DNA of 64,000 nt. Source: CBDFLD01 sp965249005. Its GTDB lineage: Bacteria > Acidobacteriota > UBA6911. Position numbers and translations under genes: made by a program. The DNA lies in assembly GCA_965249005.1 (NCBI GenBank), contig CBDFLD010000009.1, positions 62,001 to 126,000 of the forward strand, in the 5' to 3' direction. The notes beneath the pieces were generated by a model. The model saw only the letters and a list, made by a program, of their open reading frames with translations, did no database searches and was not told where the DNA came from. This document shows positions 26,946 through 34,911 of this stretch, piece after piece; the first letter of the stretch is position 1; each line of letters opens with the position of its first letter.

Positions 26946-27003
26946 CTGTCAAGGAGACATAACAACACCGTATCGGAAGCTGCAGGGAAGGCATCTCAGG
27001 AGC
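26946..27003 (+). repeat. Dispersed repeat, partial copy
   Basis: CTGTCAAGGAGACATAACAA and the following bases through GGCATCTCAGGAGCA match the distal part of a repeat also found at 32543-32690, 50773-50862, 53251-53390 and 54826-54905. At two of those sites it follows an IS91-like transposase tail. Confidence 0.6.
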
Positions 27004-27173
27004 AGGCTTCGCTTAGGGCGTTTGCGATGACTCCATATCCGAAAACCTGCACCCTATCTGCACCCCAGCCAAACCCCTCGTTGGGCAGCATCCATACACG
27101 TGCTTGCAAATGAGTCGGACCCAGTTTTCTTGGACACAGAATAAGAGATAATGAGATGTCCAAGGAGGTGGAA

Positions 27174-27590
27174 ATGGTTCGAACGAAGAGGGTGAAGTGG
27201 AAGGCGACGGCAGGAACGGAGGGAGCCCGTAGGGCGACTGGAGTTCGGGCCGTCGGCGCCGCGTCCGGGGCGAGGCCTCTGGAGCCGGGGCAGCGTTGGA
27301 GCGGAGGACGAAAGCGGGACGTGGTGCTGCGACTGCTGCGGGGCGAATCTCTGGATGCGCTGTCGCGTGAGGTGGGCGTGGAAATCTACCGGCTGGAGGA
27401 GTGGCGGGAGCGGGCCTTGGCCGGGCTCGAGCTCGGCTTGAAGAATCACCAGGGCGAGCCGTTGGCGGAGGCGCTCGACGCTGCGAAGCGTCACATCGGG
27501 GAGCTGTCCATGGAAATCGAGCTGCTGCGCAATCGCGCCCGGGCGGCGGAGAAGCGCCTCCCTTTGGCGATGAGGAGGTCGCGACGATGA
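27174..27590 (+). CDS. IS3-family OrfA (transposase helix-turn-helix subunit)
   Basis: 138 residues from ATG 27174, chosen because AAGGAGG lies five bases upstream; an ATG six codons earlier lacks this. The N-terminus is very basic, followed by a helix-turn-helix region GGRKRDVVLRLLRGESLDAL and SREVGVEIYRLEEWRERA, then a leucine-rich helix (SMEIELLRNRARAAEKRL) that would mediate pairing with OrfB. The stop overlaps the OrfB start as ATGA at 27587-27590, pointing to translational coupling. Confidence 0.75.
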   Translation: MVRTKRVKWKATAGTEGARRATGVRAVGAASGARPLEPGQRWSGGRKRDVVLRLLRGESLDALSREVGVEIYRLEEWRERALAGLELGLKNHQGEPLAEALDAAKRHIGELSMEIELLRNRARAAEKRLPLAMRRSRR

Positions 27591-28486
27591 GCGAGACGAT
27601 CTCCGAAGCCACGGGTCAACGTTACGGGATCCAGCGCGTGTGTCAGGCCTGGGAGCGCTCGCGCTCGGCGCTCTACGCCCGGCGGACAAGCGAGCAGAAG
27701 CGGCAGGAGGGCGAGGAACCCACTCGGCGGGGTCCCCAGCCCAAGGTGTCGGACGAGAAGCTTTTGGAGGCGATCCAGGCCGATCTGGAGCGCTCACCGT
27801 TCCAGGGCGAGGGTCATCGTAAGGTCCACGCGCGGCTTCGGATCTTGGACGGGATCCGGGTTGCGCGCAAGCGGGTGCTGCGGGTCATGCGAGAGCATGA
27901 GTTGCTCTCACCACACCGCGGACGCCAGGGTGGAACGAAGGCACACGATGGGAAGATCGTCACCCTGGCGCCGAACGTGATGTGGGGGACCGACGGAGTG
28001 CGGGTGTTCACGCTCGATGACGGGTGGGTCTGGATTTTCGCGGCGGTGGAGCACTGGAACGCGGAGTGTGTGGGGTGGCACGTGTGCAAGGTCGGTAGCC
28101 GCTTCGCGGCGTTGGAGCCGATCTCGCAGGGTCTGCTGCGCCTCTATGGTTCCATTGACTCCGACGTTGCCCGGGGGCTGGCGCTCCGGATGGACCACGG
28201 CTCCCAGTACCTGTCGGATCACTTCCTCAACCAGATCCGGTGCTGGGGCATCCGTCCCAGCTTCGGTTTTGTCGAGGAACCGGAAACGAACGGAGTTGCG
28301 GAGCGGTGGAATCGCACGCTCAAGGACCAAGCGATCCACGGGAGAATCTTCCAGAACCTCCAGAAGGTGCGTGCCGCCGTGGCCGAGTTCGTGGAGTTGT
28401 ACAACAAGACCTGGCGTCTCGAGAAGATCGATTATCAAACACCGATCGAGGCACGCGAGGCGCACAAGCTACGCCAGGCGGCGTAG
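27587..28486 (+). CDS. IS3-family OrfB (DDE integrase)
   Basis: 299 residues from ATG 27587, overlapping OrfA by four bases. The core shows VMWGTDGVRVFTLDDGWVWI (first Asp), RMDHGSQYLSDHFLNQIRCW (second Asp) and FVEEPETNGVAERWNRTLKD (catalytic Glu), the DDE set of retroviral-type integrases. The HTH_21-like start (SPFQGEGHRKVHARLRILDG) is present. The frame is intact, so the element may still be mobile. It lies 40 bp from a tRNA-Arg scar. Confidence 0.85.
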   Translation: MSETISEATGQRYGIQRVCQAWERSRSALYARRTSEQKRQEGEEPTRRGPQPKVSDEKLLEAIQADLERSPFQGEGHRKVHARLRILDGIRVARKRVLRVMREHELLSPHRGRQGGTKAHDGKIVTLAPNVMWGTDGVRVFTLDDGWVWIFAAVEHWNAECVGWHVCKVGSRFAALEPISQGLLRLYGSIDSDVARGLALRMDHGSQYLSDHFLNQIRCWGIRPSFGFVEEPETNGVAERWNRTLKDQAIHGRIFQNLQKVRAAVAEFVELYNKTWRLEKIDYQTPIEAREAHKLRQAA

Positions 28487-28561
28487 CTCAAACTTGTGTC
28501 CAAGGAACCGGGTGCGCTACACACGTGCTTGCAAATTCTTGTTTTTCTTGGATTTGGAAAG

Positions 28562-28604
<43 letters not shown>

Positions 28605-28619
28605 TGTTTTATAGCTATT

Positions 28620-28722
28620 GACTCCATTGCATTTGCAGAACTTAACCCTGCACAATCCTGCGCACAGCGGCAAGGTCCTGCACTTTCTGCACCCTATACG
28701 CACCCAGGTCACCCTGAAAGGT
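28620..28722 (-). repeat. Scar-flanking repeat (CTGCACAATCCTGC type)
   Basis: Contains CCTGCACAATCCTGCGCACA and iterated CTGCAC motifs. The same sequence in reverse precedes the scar at 58584. Similar TGTGCAG units form a palindrome at 48040. Likely arm-type recombinase sites (inference). Confidence 0.5.
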
Positions 28723-28731
28723 AGGGGGATA

Positions 28732-28976
28732 TGGAGTCCCAGACCCCAGATGGAACGATGCGTCGGTGTCCGACAACGTCCCTATGGCTCTGTTGTGTGT
28801 AACACGTGCCACTCGTTGGGTCCCATACTGGGACTCCCCGGCTTGAAAAAATCTCAGAGGATTTTTTTACTAATCCGAATTTGCCTTCGTAGCTCTTTTC
28901 CCATGGGTCCCATACCGGGACTCCTTACCTCCCCCAAGACTCTACAGAAAGTGTGTAGCACCCTTGACAGTACTGG
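28732..28976. repeat. Scar-flanking repeat (GGGTCCCAT type) beside the tRNA-Leu(CAG) scar
   Basis: Two copies of the palindromic motif GGGTCCCAT-AC-TGGGACTCC type lie at 28818-28837 and 28905-28924, 87 bp apart, preceded by the conserved segment AGATGGAACGAT-N-GTCCGACAACGTCCCT. The last copy ends about 52 bases from the tRNA-Leu 3' end. The same layout appears at 31840-31985 beside another tRNA-Leu scar and without a tRNA at 30330-30430 and 34339-34437. Confidence 0.6.
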
Positions 28977-29031
28977 TGCCGAAGGAGGGGGTCGAACCCA
29001 CATGGTCGCAGAGACCCACGGATTCTGAGTC
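28977..29031 (-). other. Integration scar: 3' half of tRNA-Leu(CAG)
   Basis: On the minus strand GACTCAGAATC (anticodon CAG) is followed by a long variable arm, the T arm GTGGGTTCGACCCCC and acceptor strand CCTTCGGCA. No D arm or 5' acceptor strand is present. Region 29032-29305, beyond it, shows no gene. Confidence 0.7.
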
Positions 29032-29305
29032 GAGGTGTTACAGATCTGCAGTCAACTTCACGGAGGCAATTCGGACTTGAAGCTTTTCAGAAGACCTCGA
29101 CACTCACACGGCGCACTCCTTCGTCATCCAACGAAGAATCGATGCCCTGTTATCGGCCGCGGAGGGGACTCAATCAGCGCAAAAAGAGCCTACTTCATTG
29201 ACCGACACGGCTACGGTACAATAGGGCTCGCGACCCTGAGGGTGTAGGCTCTGCTTGCCATAACGGAAGGGGTTCTTAATCGACCTGGATCGTAAAAGCG
29301 ATCGC

Positions 29306-29419
29306 TCATGCGCGTTTATTCTTCTTTTCTTTTTTCAATTTTCTTTTTTCCTTTGGACTCAGCTGGGCCTTTTTCTGTTGTTCCTTTTTGCCTTTATCTT
29401 TACTTCCCTTATCACCCAT
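29306..29419 (-). CDS. Lysine-rich 37-residue protein
   Basis: MGDKGSKDKGKKEQQKKAQL followed by SPKEKRKLKKEKKNKRA: more than 40 percent Lys, no hydrophobic core, so probably unfolded and nucleic-acid binding. It starts 36 bases after the stop of the cold-shock gene on the same strand. Short Lys-rich proteins of this kind are often found directly after csp genes. Homology is by eye only. Confidence 0.55.
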   Translation of the reverse strand: MGDKGSKDKGKKEQQKKAQLSPKEKRKLKKEKKNKRA

Positions 29420-29454
29420 ATCGGTTTCTCCGTGATTGAAAACGAATGTTCCTC

Positions 29455-29661
29455 TCAGCTCCGCGAGACCGGCTTGACGTTTTCGGCTCTTGGCCCTTTC
29501 GGTCCACGTCCTTCGGTGAATGACACTCGTTGTCCTTCTTGGAGTTCTTCGTAGCTCACCCCTTCGAGGTTTGACGAGTGAAAAAACAGGTCCTTGTCGC
29601 TCCCGATATCGATAAACCCGAAGCCCTTGTCCGTGAGTCGCTTGATGGTGCCTTCTGCCAT
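29455..29661 (-). CDS. Cold-shock domain protein (CspA family)
   Basis: 68 residues, the usual size. RNP1 is KGFGFIDI and RNP2 is DLFFHSSNL; the closing strand reads RVSFTEGRGPKGPRAENV. It binds single-stranded nucleic acid and acts as an RNA chaperone in the cytoplasm (family knowledge). GAGG lies about ten bases before ATG 29661. The gene is intact and lies between tRNA scars, so it may be cargo of one of the small integrated segments. Confidence 0.9.
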   Translation of the reverse strand: MAEGTIKRLTDKGFGFIDIGSDKDLFFHSSNLEGVSYEELQEGQRVSFTEGRGPKGPRAENVKPVSRS

Positions 29662-30065
29662 TTGTCCAATTCCTCAAAAAGTGTCCTGCAGCGTTGCCCG
29701 AAAACACCGTGTTCAGGCTGCTCCAGTGCAAAATGCTACTCTACCGGTTGATTTGGCTACAATCAACTGGCAGCAGGCGATGGTAGGTGCCAGAGAGCGA
29801 ATCTGGAGCGCAGGCGGCGCGAAGGTTCAGCACGTCGCTCCAAGGGGTAACTATGGAACTGTCAGCACTTTGCTCTGCACCAAGAAAGCGTCAGGGACAA
29901 CGAAGCTGTGTAACTTTTGCAATCAAGAGCGTCGGGGTGAGGCTGAGACAGCGAGGTTCTTGTCGAGAGTGACGGAGCTTGCTTTTGACTCGGACAGCTA
30001 CTCGGAAGAGGATTGGGCACGAATGAAGGCCAAAGGCTCACGTGCCCCCTAGGCTTACCTTCAAC
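29662..30065. other. No clear gene; possible coding remnant
   Basis: The plus strand 29720-30052 stays open and ends TELAFDSDSYSEEDWARMKA, which looks protein-like, but the upstream part does not and there is no good start. It directly precedes the tRNA-Arg attachment repeat. Could be the end of an element-borne gene. Confidence 0.25.
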
Positions 30066-30124
30066 CTATTGAAAATAAAGTGCGCCCGGCCCGACTCGAA
30101 CGGGCGACCTTTTGATTCGTAGTC
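30066..30124 (-). other. Attachment repeat, left copy: tRNA-Arg(ACG) 3' half
   Basis: These 59 bases match 59147-59205 exactly. They hold the 3' half of tRNA-Arg(ACG), from anticodon loop to end, plus 15 bases beyond. No 5' half is present. It is the far end of an island whose near end is the complete tRNA at 59162-59235. Confidence 0.85.
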
Positions 30125-30953
30125 CCTGCTGGGGGTGTTTCGGCAAGTTTATGAACTACATGCTGTTAGCCATGAACTCCTGTCGTTACAGGGGTTCAGA
30201 GGGATAGTGCATTTGTTCACCTAGTCCGCTGAGTGCCACGAAAGGCTAGGCAATTTTACGCAATATCTACGCAAGGAATCCGCCTTGGTGATGTGCCCCC
30301 CCCGAGCTAAACAGCGGGGCATGGAGTCCCACGCCCCCAGATGGAACGATCCATCGGCGTCCGACAACGTCCCTACTGCATACTAATGTGCTTCACCTTG
30401 CACGCAGTGGGTCCCATCGAGGGACTCGTCAACCCAAAAAAATCTGGAGAAATTCTTACCACGCGGTCAAGTTCCCTATGCCCTAGCAAAATAGCCATTG
30501 GATAGAGCGATCGCTAAACAATCTCGCTGGACACGTTCCAAGACGTTCAAGGAACTGGTGGCCATTTCCACTCGTCATATCTGGCGCCGGACCGGTTATC
30601 GGCCCCAGCCACCACCCGGCACTCTACCCCCAGCCACCACGCCCACCCGGCACCCTCACCCCGTGGCTGGGGGGCTGGTACGGTCTACTCTTTAGAGTAG
30701 GCAGTGCCAGGCCACGACATCCCAGAATCGGCGGGACTACGCGTCCTCTGTGCTACATCAATGGGGGAAGGGTGTCGAGTGCGGTTATCCACTATCACTT
30801 AATTATTTGGCATACTCGTTGACCATGGACGAGCTGATTGGACTTTCCGAGGCTTAAGCCGTCGCGACTGAAGGCCGAGTGCTCGGATCAGGCTCGGACT
30901 GGGTTGGGACAGAGGGGGCGGTATTGGCTGTTTTAGAACTGACGGTTCCTGCG
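30125..30953. other. Noncoding region inside the left island end
   Basis: No supported gene. It contains a run of eight C (30297-30304), one copy of the GGGTCCCAT motif (30409-30428) with its conserved upstream segment, and GC-rich imperfect repeats of CCAGCCACCACCCGGCA type (30605-30670). Confidence 0.4.
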
Positions 30954-31748
30954 ATGCGACGAAGCGCGCTGACAACGGTGGTTCTGGTTGCACTGATGGG
31001 CTACCTGACGATTGCGCAGGAGCCCGGTACTGGGCGGAGCGCGCTGTCGGCGTTTCGAGCGTGGAAGGGCGACCCCGCAAACGCGAGCCTGAAGTGGGTC
31101 GACGCGTTGGCAAAGTATCGGGCGAAGTTGCGCCGCGATGGGTTGAGCGAGGAAGCGGTAGAGACGGCCCTTCAGCTAGTGATGGCCTACGATGAGGGGG
31201 ATTTATACGACAAGATCTACGGGGGCGAACCACCATTCAATACAAAGCCAAATTCATTCCTGGTGGAGGTGGTTGCTGGGTTGGAGCCGGGCAAAGCGCT
31301 CGATGTCGGTATGGGAATGGGGCGAAATGCTGTCTATCTGGCTGGGCTAGGTTGGGAGGTGACTGGTTTCGATGTTTCTGAGGTGGGCTTGCAGAAAGCG
31401 CGAGAACAGGCTCGTGCTAGCGGGCTAGTGGTGACGGCAGTTCATTCCGCGGATGTCGACTTTCCATTCGGGCGGGAGCAATGGGACCTCATCGTGATTG
31501 TTTATGCCTTGGAGAAGCGGAGTGTCCACAAGGTTCGCGACGCACTGCGTCCCGGTGGACATGTTTTGGTGGTGGCAAGCCATCGAGAGCCAGGGGGGAA
31601 CGCGGTTGCATACGAATCGAATGAGTTGCTCGAGATCTTCGCGGGGTTTCGGATCTTCCGGTATGAGGAAGTGATGGAGAACCACGACTTTGGCAAGGAC
31701 CGGAACAAGGCACAGCGCCTGGTTCGAGTTCTGGCCCAGAAGCACTAG
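30954..31748 (+). CDS. Class I SAM methyltransferase with signal peptide
   Basis: 264 residues from ATG 30954. The first 22 (RRSALTTVVLVALMGYLTIA) look like a cleavable signal peptide, which is rare for SAM enzymes because SAM is cytoplasmic. The SAM site is KALDVGMGMGRNAVYLAGLG, followed by VTGFDVSEVGLQKAREQA, WDLIVIVYALEK and LRPGGHVLVVASHRE, close to type 11/TehB-like methyltransferases. A GTG at 30879 would add 25 residues without improving the match. The N-terminal segment may instead be a membrane anchor. Substrate unknown. It lies just inside the island, between two tRNA scars. Confidence 0.7.
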   Translation: MRRSALTTVVLVALMGYLTIAQEPGTGRSALSAFRAWKGDPANASLKWVDALAKYRAKLRRDGLSEEAVETALQLVMAYDEGDLYDKIYGGEPPFNTKPNSFLVEVVAGLEPGKALDVGMGMGRNAVYLAGLGWEVTGFDVSEVGLQKAREQARASGLVVTAVHSADVDFPFGREQWDLIVIVYALEKRSVHKVRDALRPGGHVLVVASHREPGGNAVAYESNELLEIFAGFRIFRYEEVMENHDFGKDRNKAQRLVRVLAQKH

Positions 31749-31839
31749 CGAACAACCCGGTCTTCGACCACGCCGATTCTTTGATGGCGTCTTCTGATGT
31801 CATGGAAACCTCAATATTGAAGATCAGACCACGGCTCAG

Positions 31840-31985
31840 AAGTGATGGGACAATCCAGTGGCGTCCGACTACGTTCCTTTGGCTCTGTTGTGTGTAACAC
31901 CTGCCGCCCGTTGGGTCCCATACGGGGACTCCTCACCTCCCCCCAAAAAATCTACAGAAAATGCGTAGCACCTTGACGGTACTAG
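31840..31985. repeat. Scar-flanking repeat beside the tRNA-Leu(CAA) scar
   Basis: Contains GTCCGACTACGTTCCTTTGG, TTGTGTGTAACAC and one GGGTCCCAT motif (31913-31932), in the same order as at 28770-28837. It ends 54 bases before the tRNA 3' end. Confidence 0.55.
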
Positions 31986-32041
31986 TCCAGAAGGTGGGGG
32001 TCGAACCCACATGCCCGCATGGGGGCGCGGGATTTTGAGTC
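31986..32041 (-). other. Integration scar: 3' half of tRNA-Leu(CAA)
   Basis: Minus-strand anticodon loop ACTCAAAA, long variable arm, T arm GTGGGTTCGACCCCCAC and acceptor strand CCTTCTGGA; no 5' half. Beyond it, 32042-32540 has no supported gene. Confidence 0.7.
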
Positions 32042-32542
32042 CGCCGTGTGCCCCCTCCCTATGTGACACTATCTGCACTTATCAATCGTTTAGCGCCTGT
32101 TCTGGCCTTCGACAAATACACACTTGTTTTCCGATAAAAACCAATGGTTCGGGCAAAGCAGAGAGCACAAGCCAGACTGGGTTCTTGTGATTCCCTCTGA
32201 CCGCCTGAACCAAACGATACAACGAGATTAGCCGGTCATGTTTCGCGGCCCGAAAAATCGAACCTTTGGGAATGCTCGAGTGCGGCTTGGCCTATCGAAT
32301 CTTCGCGAGAGTGCCGTTAGCAACTCACGATAATCGGCTAGCGACGGAGAGAATTCACTCACGCGATGCATAAGAAAGACGGCGTGGAATGCAATATTCA
32401 ACCGGAGACGTGCGGCACCGAGCAGGCGGATACAGCCTGATGTTCGAAGGCGAAGAGTGTGCTTGCTGCTGGGGATTCCGGAGGATCTCATGAGTGACCG
32501 ATTGAGACTCTGCGGGGTTGTGCCTGGAGGCGTACCCAGCGA

Positions 32543-32690
32543 CCTATGCCGCAATGGCGGTTTGAGGTAAGATCTCCTTTGTATTCGGCCGCAGCTCGAC
32601 TGCCGCTGACAAGGAGACATACCTTATCAGAAGCCGCAGGGAAGGCATCTCGGCAGCAACGTACTTCCGAGATGGCGCTTGTCCTTCCTA
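32543..32690 (+). repeat. Dispersed repeat, full copy
   Basis: TATGCCGCAATGGCGGTTTG through TCTCCTTTGTATTCGG, CAAGGAGACATA and CTTCCGAGATGGCGCTTG. Shared with 50773, 53251, 26946 and 54826. It ends where a trkA remnant begins, so it probably arrived with the event that removed most of trkA. Confidence 0.65.
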
Positions 32691-32696
32691 TGCACT

Positions 32697-32802
32697 CCCC
32701 CGGGGAGACGACACGATCCAGCCCGGGGACCGGGCGCTCTTCTTCTGCCTGGAGACACTGGTCCCCGAACTGGAAAAGGCCTTCCTGGCACGTCGCTGGT
32801 AA
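32697..32802 (+). pseudogene. trkA: trkA, last ~34 codons only
   Basis: The frame LPRGDDTIQPGDRALFFCLE then TLVPELEKAFLARRW-stop matches the end of the C-terminal RCK domain of TrkA, the regulatory subunit of Trk potassium uptake (pattern I.PGD.A..F). It stops four bases before the trkH start, the usual trkA-trkH order. The rest of trkA was lost at the repeat ending near 32690. Confidence 0.65.
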
Positions 32803-32805
32803 TCC

Positions 32806-34254
32806 GTGATCCACTGGCCGAACCTTCTAAGAATCCTCGGCTCCTTTCTCCTGGCCCTGGCTCTCGGTCTGAGCATCGCCCTCGGCGTCTCCCTCGCTTT
32901 CCAGGACGATGGCGTCCAGCCGCTGGCGACGACCGCGTCGATCTGTCTCGTGGTCGGAGCCGGGTTCGTCATCATCTTCCGAAGAGACCGGGGCGGGATG
33001 AACAACCGGGAGGGAATCCTTCTCGTCATCACCGTCTGGGTCAGCGCCTGCCTGGTGGGAGCGCTTCCCTACTACCTGGCCGACCTCGTCCCATTCACGG
33101 ATGCGGTCTTCGAATCGGTGTCCGGATTCACCGCGACCGGCGCAACCATTCTGCGTGACATCGAATCGGTGCCGAGAGGACTTCTCTTCTGGCGATCCTT
33201 GAGCCAATGGGTCGGCGGGATGGGGATCATCCTGATGGTGATCGCGATCCTTCCCCTTTTCAGCAGCGGAGGGATGCAGCTTTACCGGGCCGAATTCACC
33301 GGAGCGCGTTCGGAGAAGCTGAAGCCGCGCTTCGCCGAGACCGCCCGCGCTCTCTGGAAGATCTACGCCGTCTTCACGGCGATCGCCTGTCTCGCTCTGA
33401 GGCTGGCCGGGATGTCGACTTTCGACGCCGTCTGCCACAGCTTCACGGTGATGTCGACGGCCGGTTTCTCCACCAAGAACGCCAGTATCGAGGGCTTTGC
33501 CAGTCCAGCTATCGAAGTCGTGGTGATCGGCTGCATGTTGATGGCCGGGATCAACTTCACCCAGCACTACCGTCTCTTCGTCCAGCGTCGCCCCGGCCTC
33601 TTCCTCCGCGACCTCGAAATCCGCGCCTATCTGTCCATCGTCCTGGCGGCGACCACGGCCGTCACGTTGACCCTGCACTTCGACTCCGGTCTGGCCTGGA
33701 CCGAGGGTCTTCGCAAGGGGCTCTTCCAGGTCGTCTCCATCATGACGACGACCGGCTACTCCACGGCCGACTACGAGCAGTGGAGTCCGTTCGCGAAGCT
33801 GATCCTCCTGGCCCTGATGTTCGTCGGGGGGTGCACGGGTTCGACCACCGGAGGACTCAAGGTCGTCCGGATCGTGATGTTGATGAAAGTGGTGGGCCGC
33901 GAGTTCCGCCGCATCGTCGAGCGACGAGGAGTCTTCAGCGTCAAGCTCAGCGGCGAGGCCGTAGGTGAGACCGTGGTCCAGGCTCTACTCAACCTGGTCT
34001 ACCTCGCCTTCATCATCAACTTCACGGCGTGCCTGATTCTGACCGCCTTCGGGGTCGACATTCTGACGGCGATCTCCGCGGTGGCGGCGGCGATGTTCAA
34101 CATCGGTCCGGCTCTGGGCGGCGTCGGTCCGTCCGAGACATACGCCCACATGGCAGGCCCCGTCAAATGGATCCTCGCCGTCTGCATGCTGGCCGGACGC
34201 CTCGAGTACTACGCGCTCATCGTCGTCTGCACCCGAGAGTTCTGGCGGAAGTAG
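32806..34254 (+). CDS. trkH: TrkH-type potassium uptake protein
   Basis: 482 residues from GTG 32806. Four pore loops are visible: SGFTATGATIL, STAGFSTKNAS, TTTGYSTADYEQW and MFNIGPALGGVGP, each with the conserved Gly of the K+ filter, between paired membrane helices. It takes up K+ through the inner membrane and normally needs TrkA for gating. Here only the tail of trkA remains upstream, so regulation is probably lost unless another trkA exists elsewhere. The gene itself is intact. Confidence 0.92.
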   Translation: MIHWPNLLRILGSFLLALALGLSIALGVSLAFQDDGVQPLATTASICLVVGAGFVIIFRRDRGGMNNREGILLVITVWVSACLVGALPYYLADLVPFTDAVFESVSGFTATGATILRDIESVPRGLLFWRSLSQWVGGMGIILMVIAILPLFSSGGMQLYRAEFTGARSEKLKPRFAETARALWKIYAVFTAIACLALRLAGMSTFDAVCHSFTVMSTAGFSTKNASIEGFASPAIEVVVIGCMLMAGINFTQHYRLFVQRRPGLFLRDLEIRAYLSIVLAATTAVTLTLHFDSGLAWTEGLRKGLFQVVSIMTTTGYSTADYEQWSPFAKLILLALMFVGGCTGSTTGGLKVVRIVMLMKVVGREFRRIVERRGVFSVKLSGEAVGETVVQALLNLVYLAFIINFTACLILTAFGVDILTAISAVAAAMFNIGPALGGVGPSETYAHMAGPVKWILAVCMLAGRLEYYALIVVCTREFWRK

Positions 34255-34911
34255 GCGTTTTAGAGGCGGCCGCTCTGTGACCTTCGCGGCTCTGCCAGAG
34301 AAGGGTCAAAAAGTCGAACGTAACACCTGTTCCCGCCAGGGTCCCATGCTGGGACTCCCCGGCTTGAAAAAATCTCAGGGAATTTTCCCACTAATCTCAA
34401 TTTGCCTTTGCCCCCGTGGGTCCCATCGTGGGACTCCTCTACATCCCGAAACATCCCTGGAGGATTTCAGGCTCTAGATTGACGTCGAGGATTGTGGTGT
34501 AGCAAGACCGGACGCCCCACGTTCTTCTCCCAAACGGGACGCCCGGCCCAGAGCGAGGAGCAGTTGGCGTGTGGTGTCCTCGCCCTTTTCGAGAGGCCCC
34601 CAGAACCCCCTTCTGCTCGTACAGCCCCCCTGCTATGGGGATTCCGGGAGCCAAATTGAAAACCAAGGGTAAAGCTATGGGTAGCCGAGCTTCTTCTGTG
34701 CCCCCGAACACGAAAGCGAAGGGATGCAAAAACGGATCGTGGGAGCTGGTCGGGCGCTGGTCCGGCGAAGGCGGCCGCGTCTACGCCACGGCGATCAACG
34801 TCCTGACGCAGCAGGTCCACTAACGGTACGTGAGGGTCCTGAAAAAGTAGACCGTAGAGAAAATGGCAATCGAAGATCCGCCTCTACGGTCTGAGGTCTA
34901 CCGTCCAAGGT
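34255..34911. other. Noncoding region with paired GGGTCCCAT motifs and a hairpin
   Basis: Two palindromic motifs at 34339-34358 and 34418-34437, 79 bp apart, but no tRNA half follows. A plus-strand coding-like piece WELVGRWSGEGGRVYATAIN ends at 34822. At 34849-34892 AGACCGTAGAG pairs with CTCTACGGTCT (11-bp stem, long loop), between the two convergent genes; it may help end transcription, though it has no T tract. Confidence 0.4.

Larger units (their letters stand above)
27112..28520 (+). mobile_element. IS3-family element flanked by a 16-bp direct repeat
   Basis: Inverted ends are ACCCAGTTTTCTTGGACAC (27119-27137) and the complement of ACCCGGTTCCTTGGACAC (28496-28513). ACACGTGCTTGCAAAT occurs immediately outside on both sides (27096-27111 and 28521-28536). 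IS3 elements normally duplicate 3-5 bp, so a 16-bp flank is unusual. Two overlapping genes, OrfA and OrfB, fill the element. Confidence 0.75.

Noticed and set aside
30605..30670. CCAGCCACCACCCGGCA-type repeats as a possible CRISPR array
   Set aside because: Units are short, imperfect and have no spacers; no cas genes are in the window.
34569..34823. An 84-codon plus-strand frame as a gene
   Set aside because: Most of it is Pro/Arg-rich low-complexity; only the last 25 codons look protein-like and there is no ribosome-binding site.
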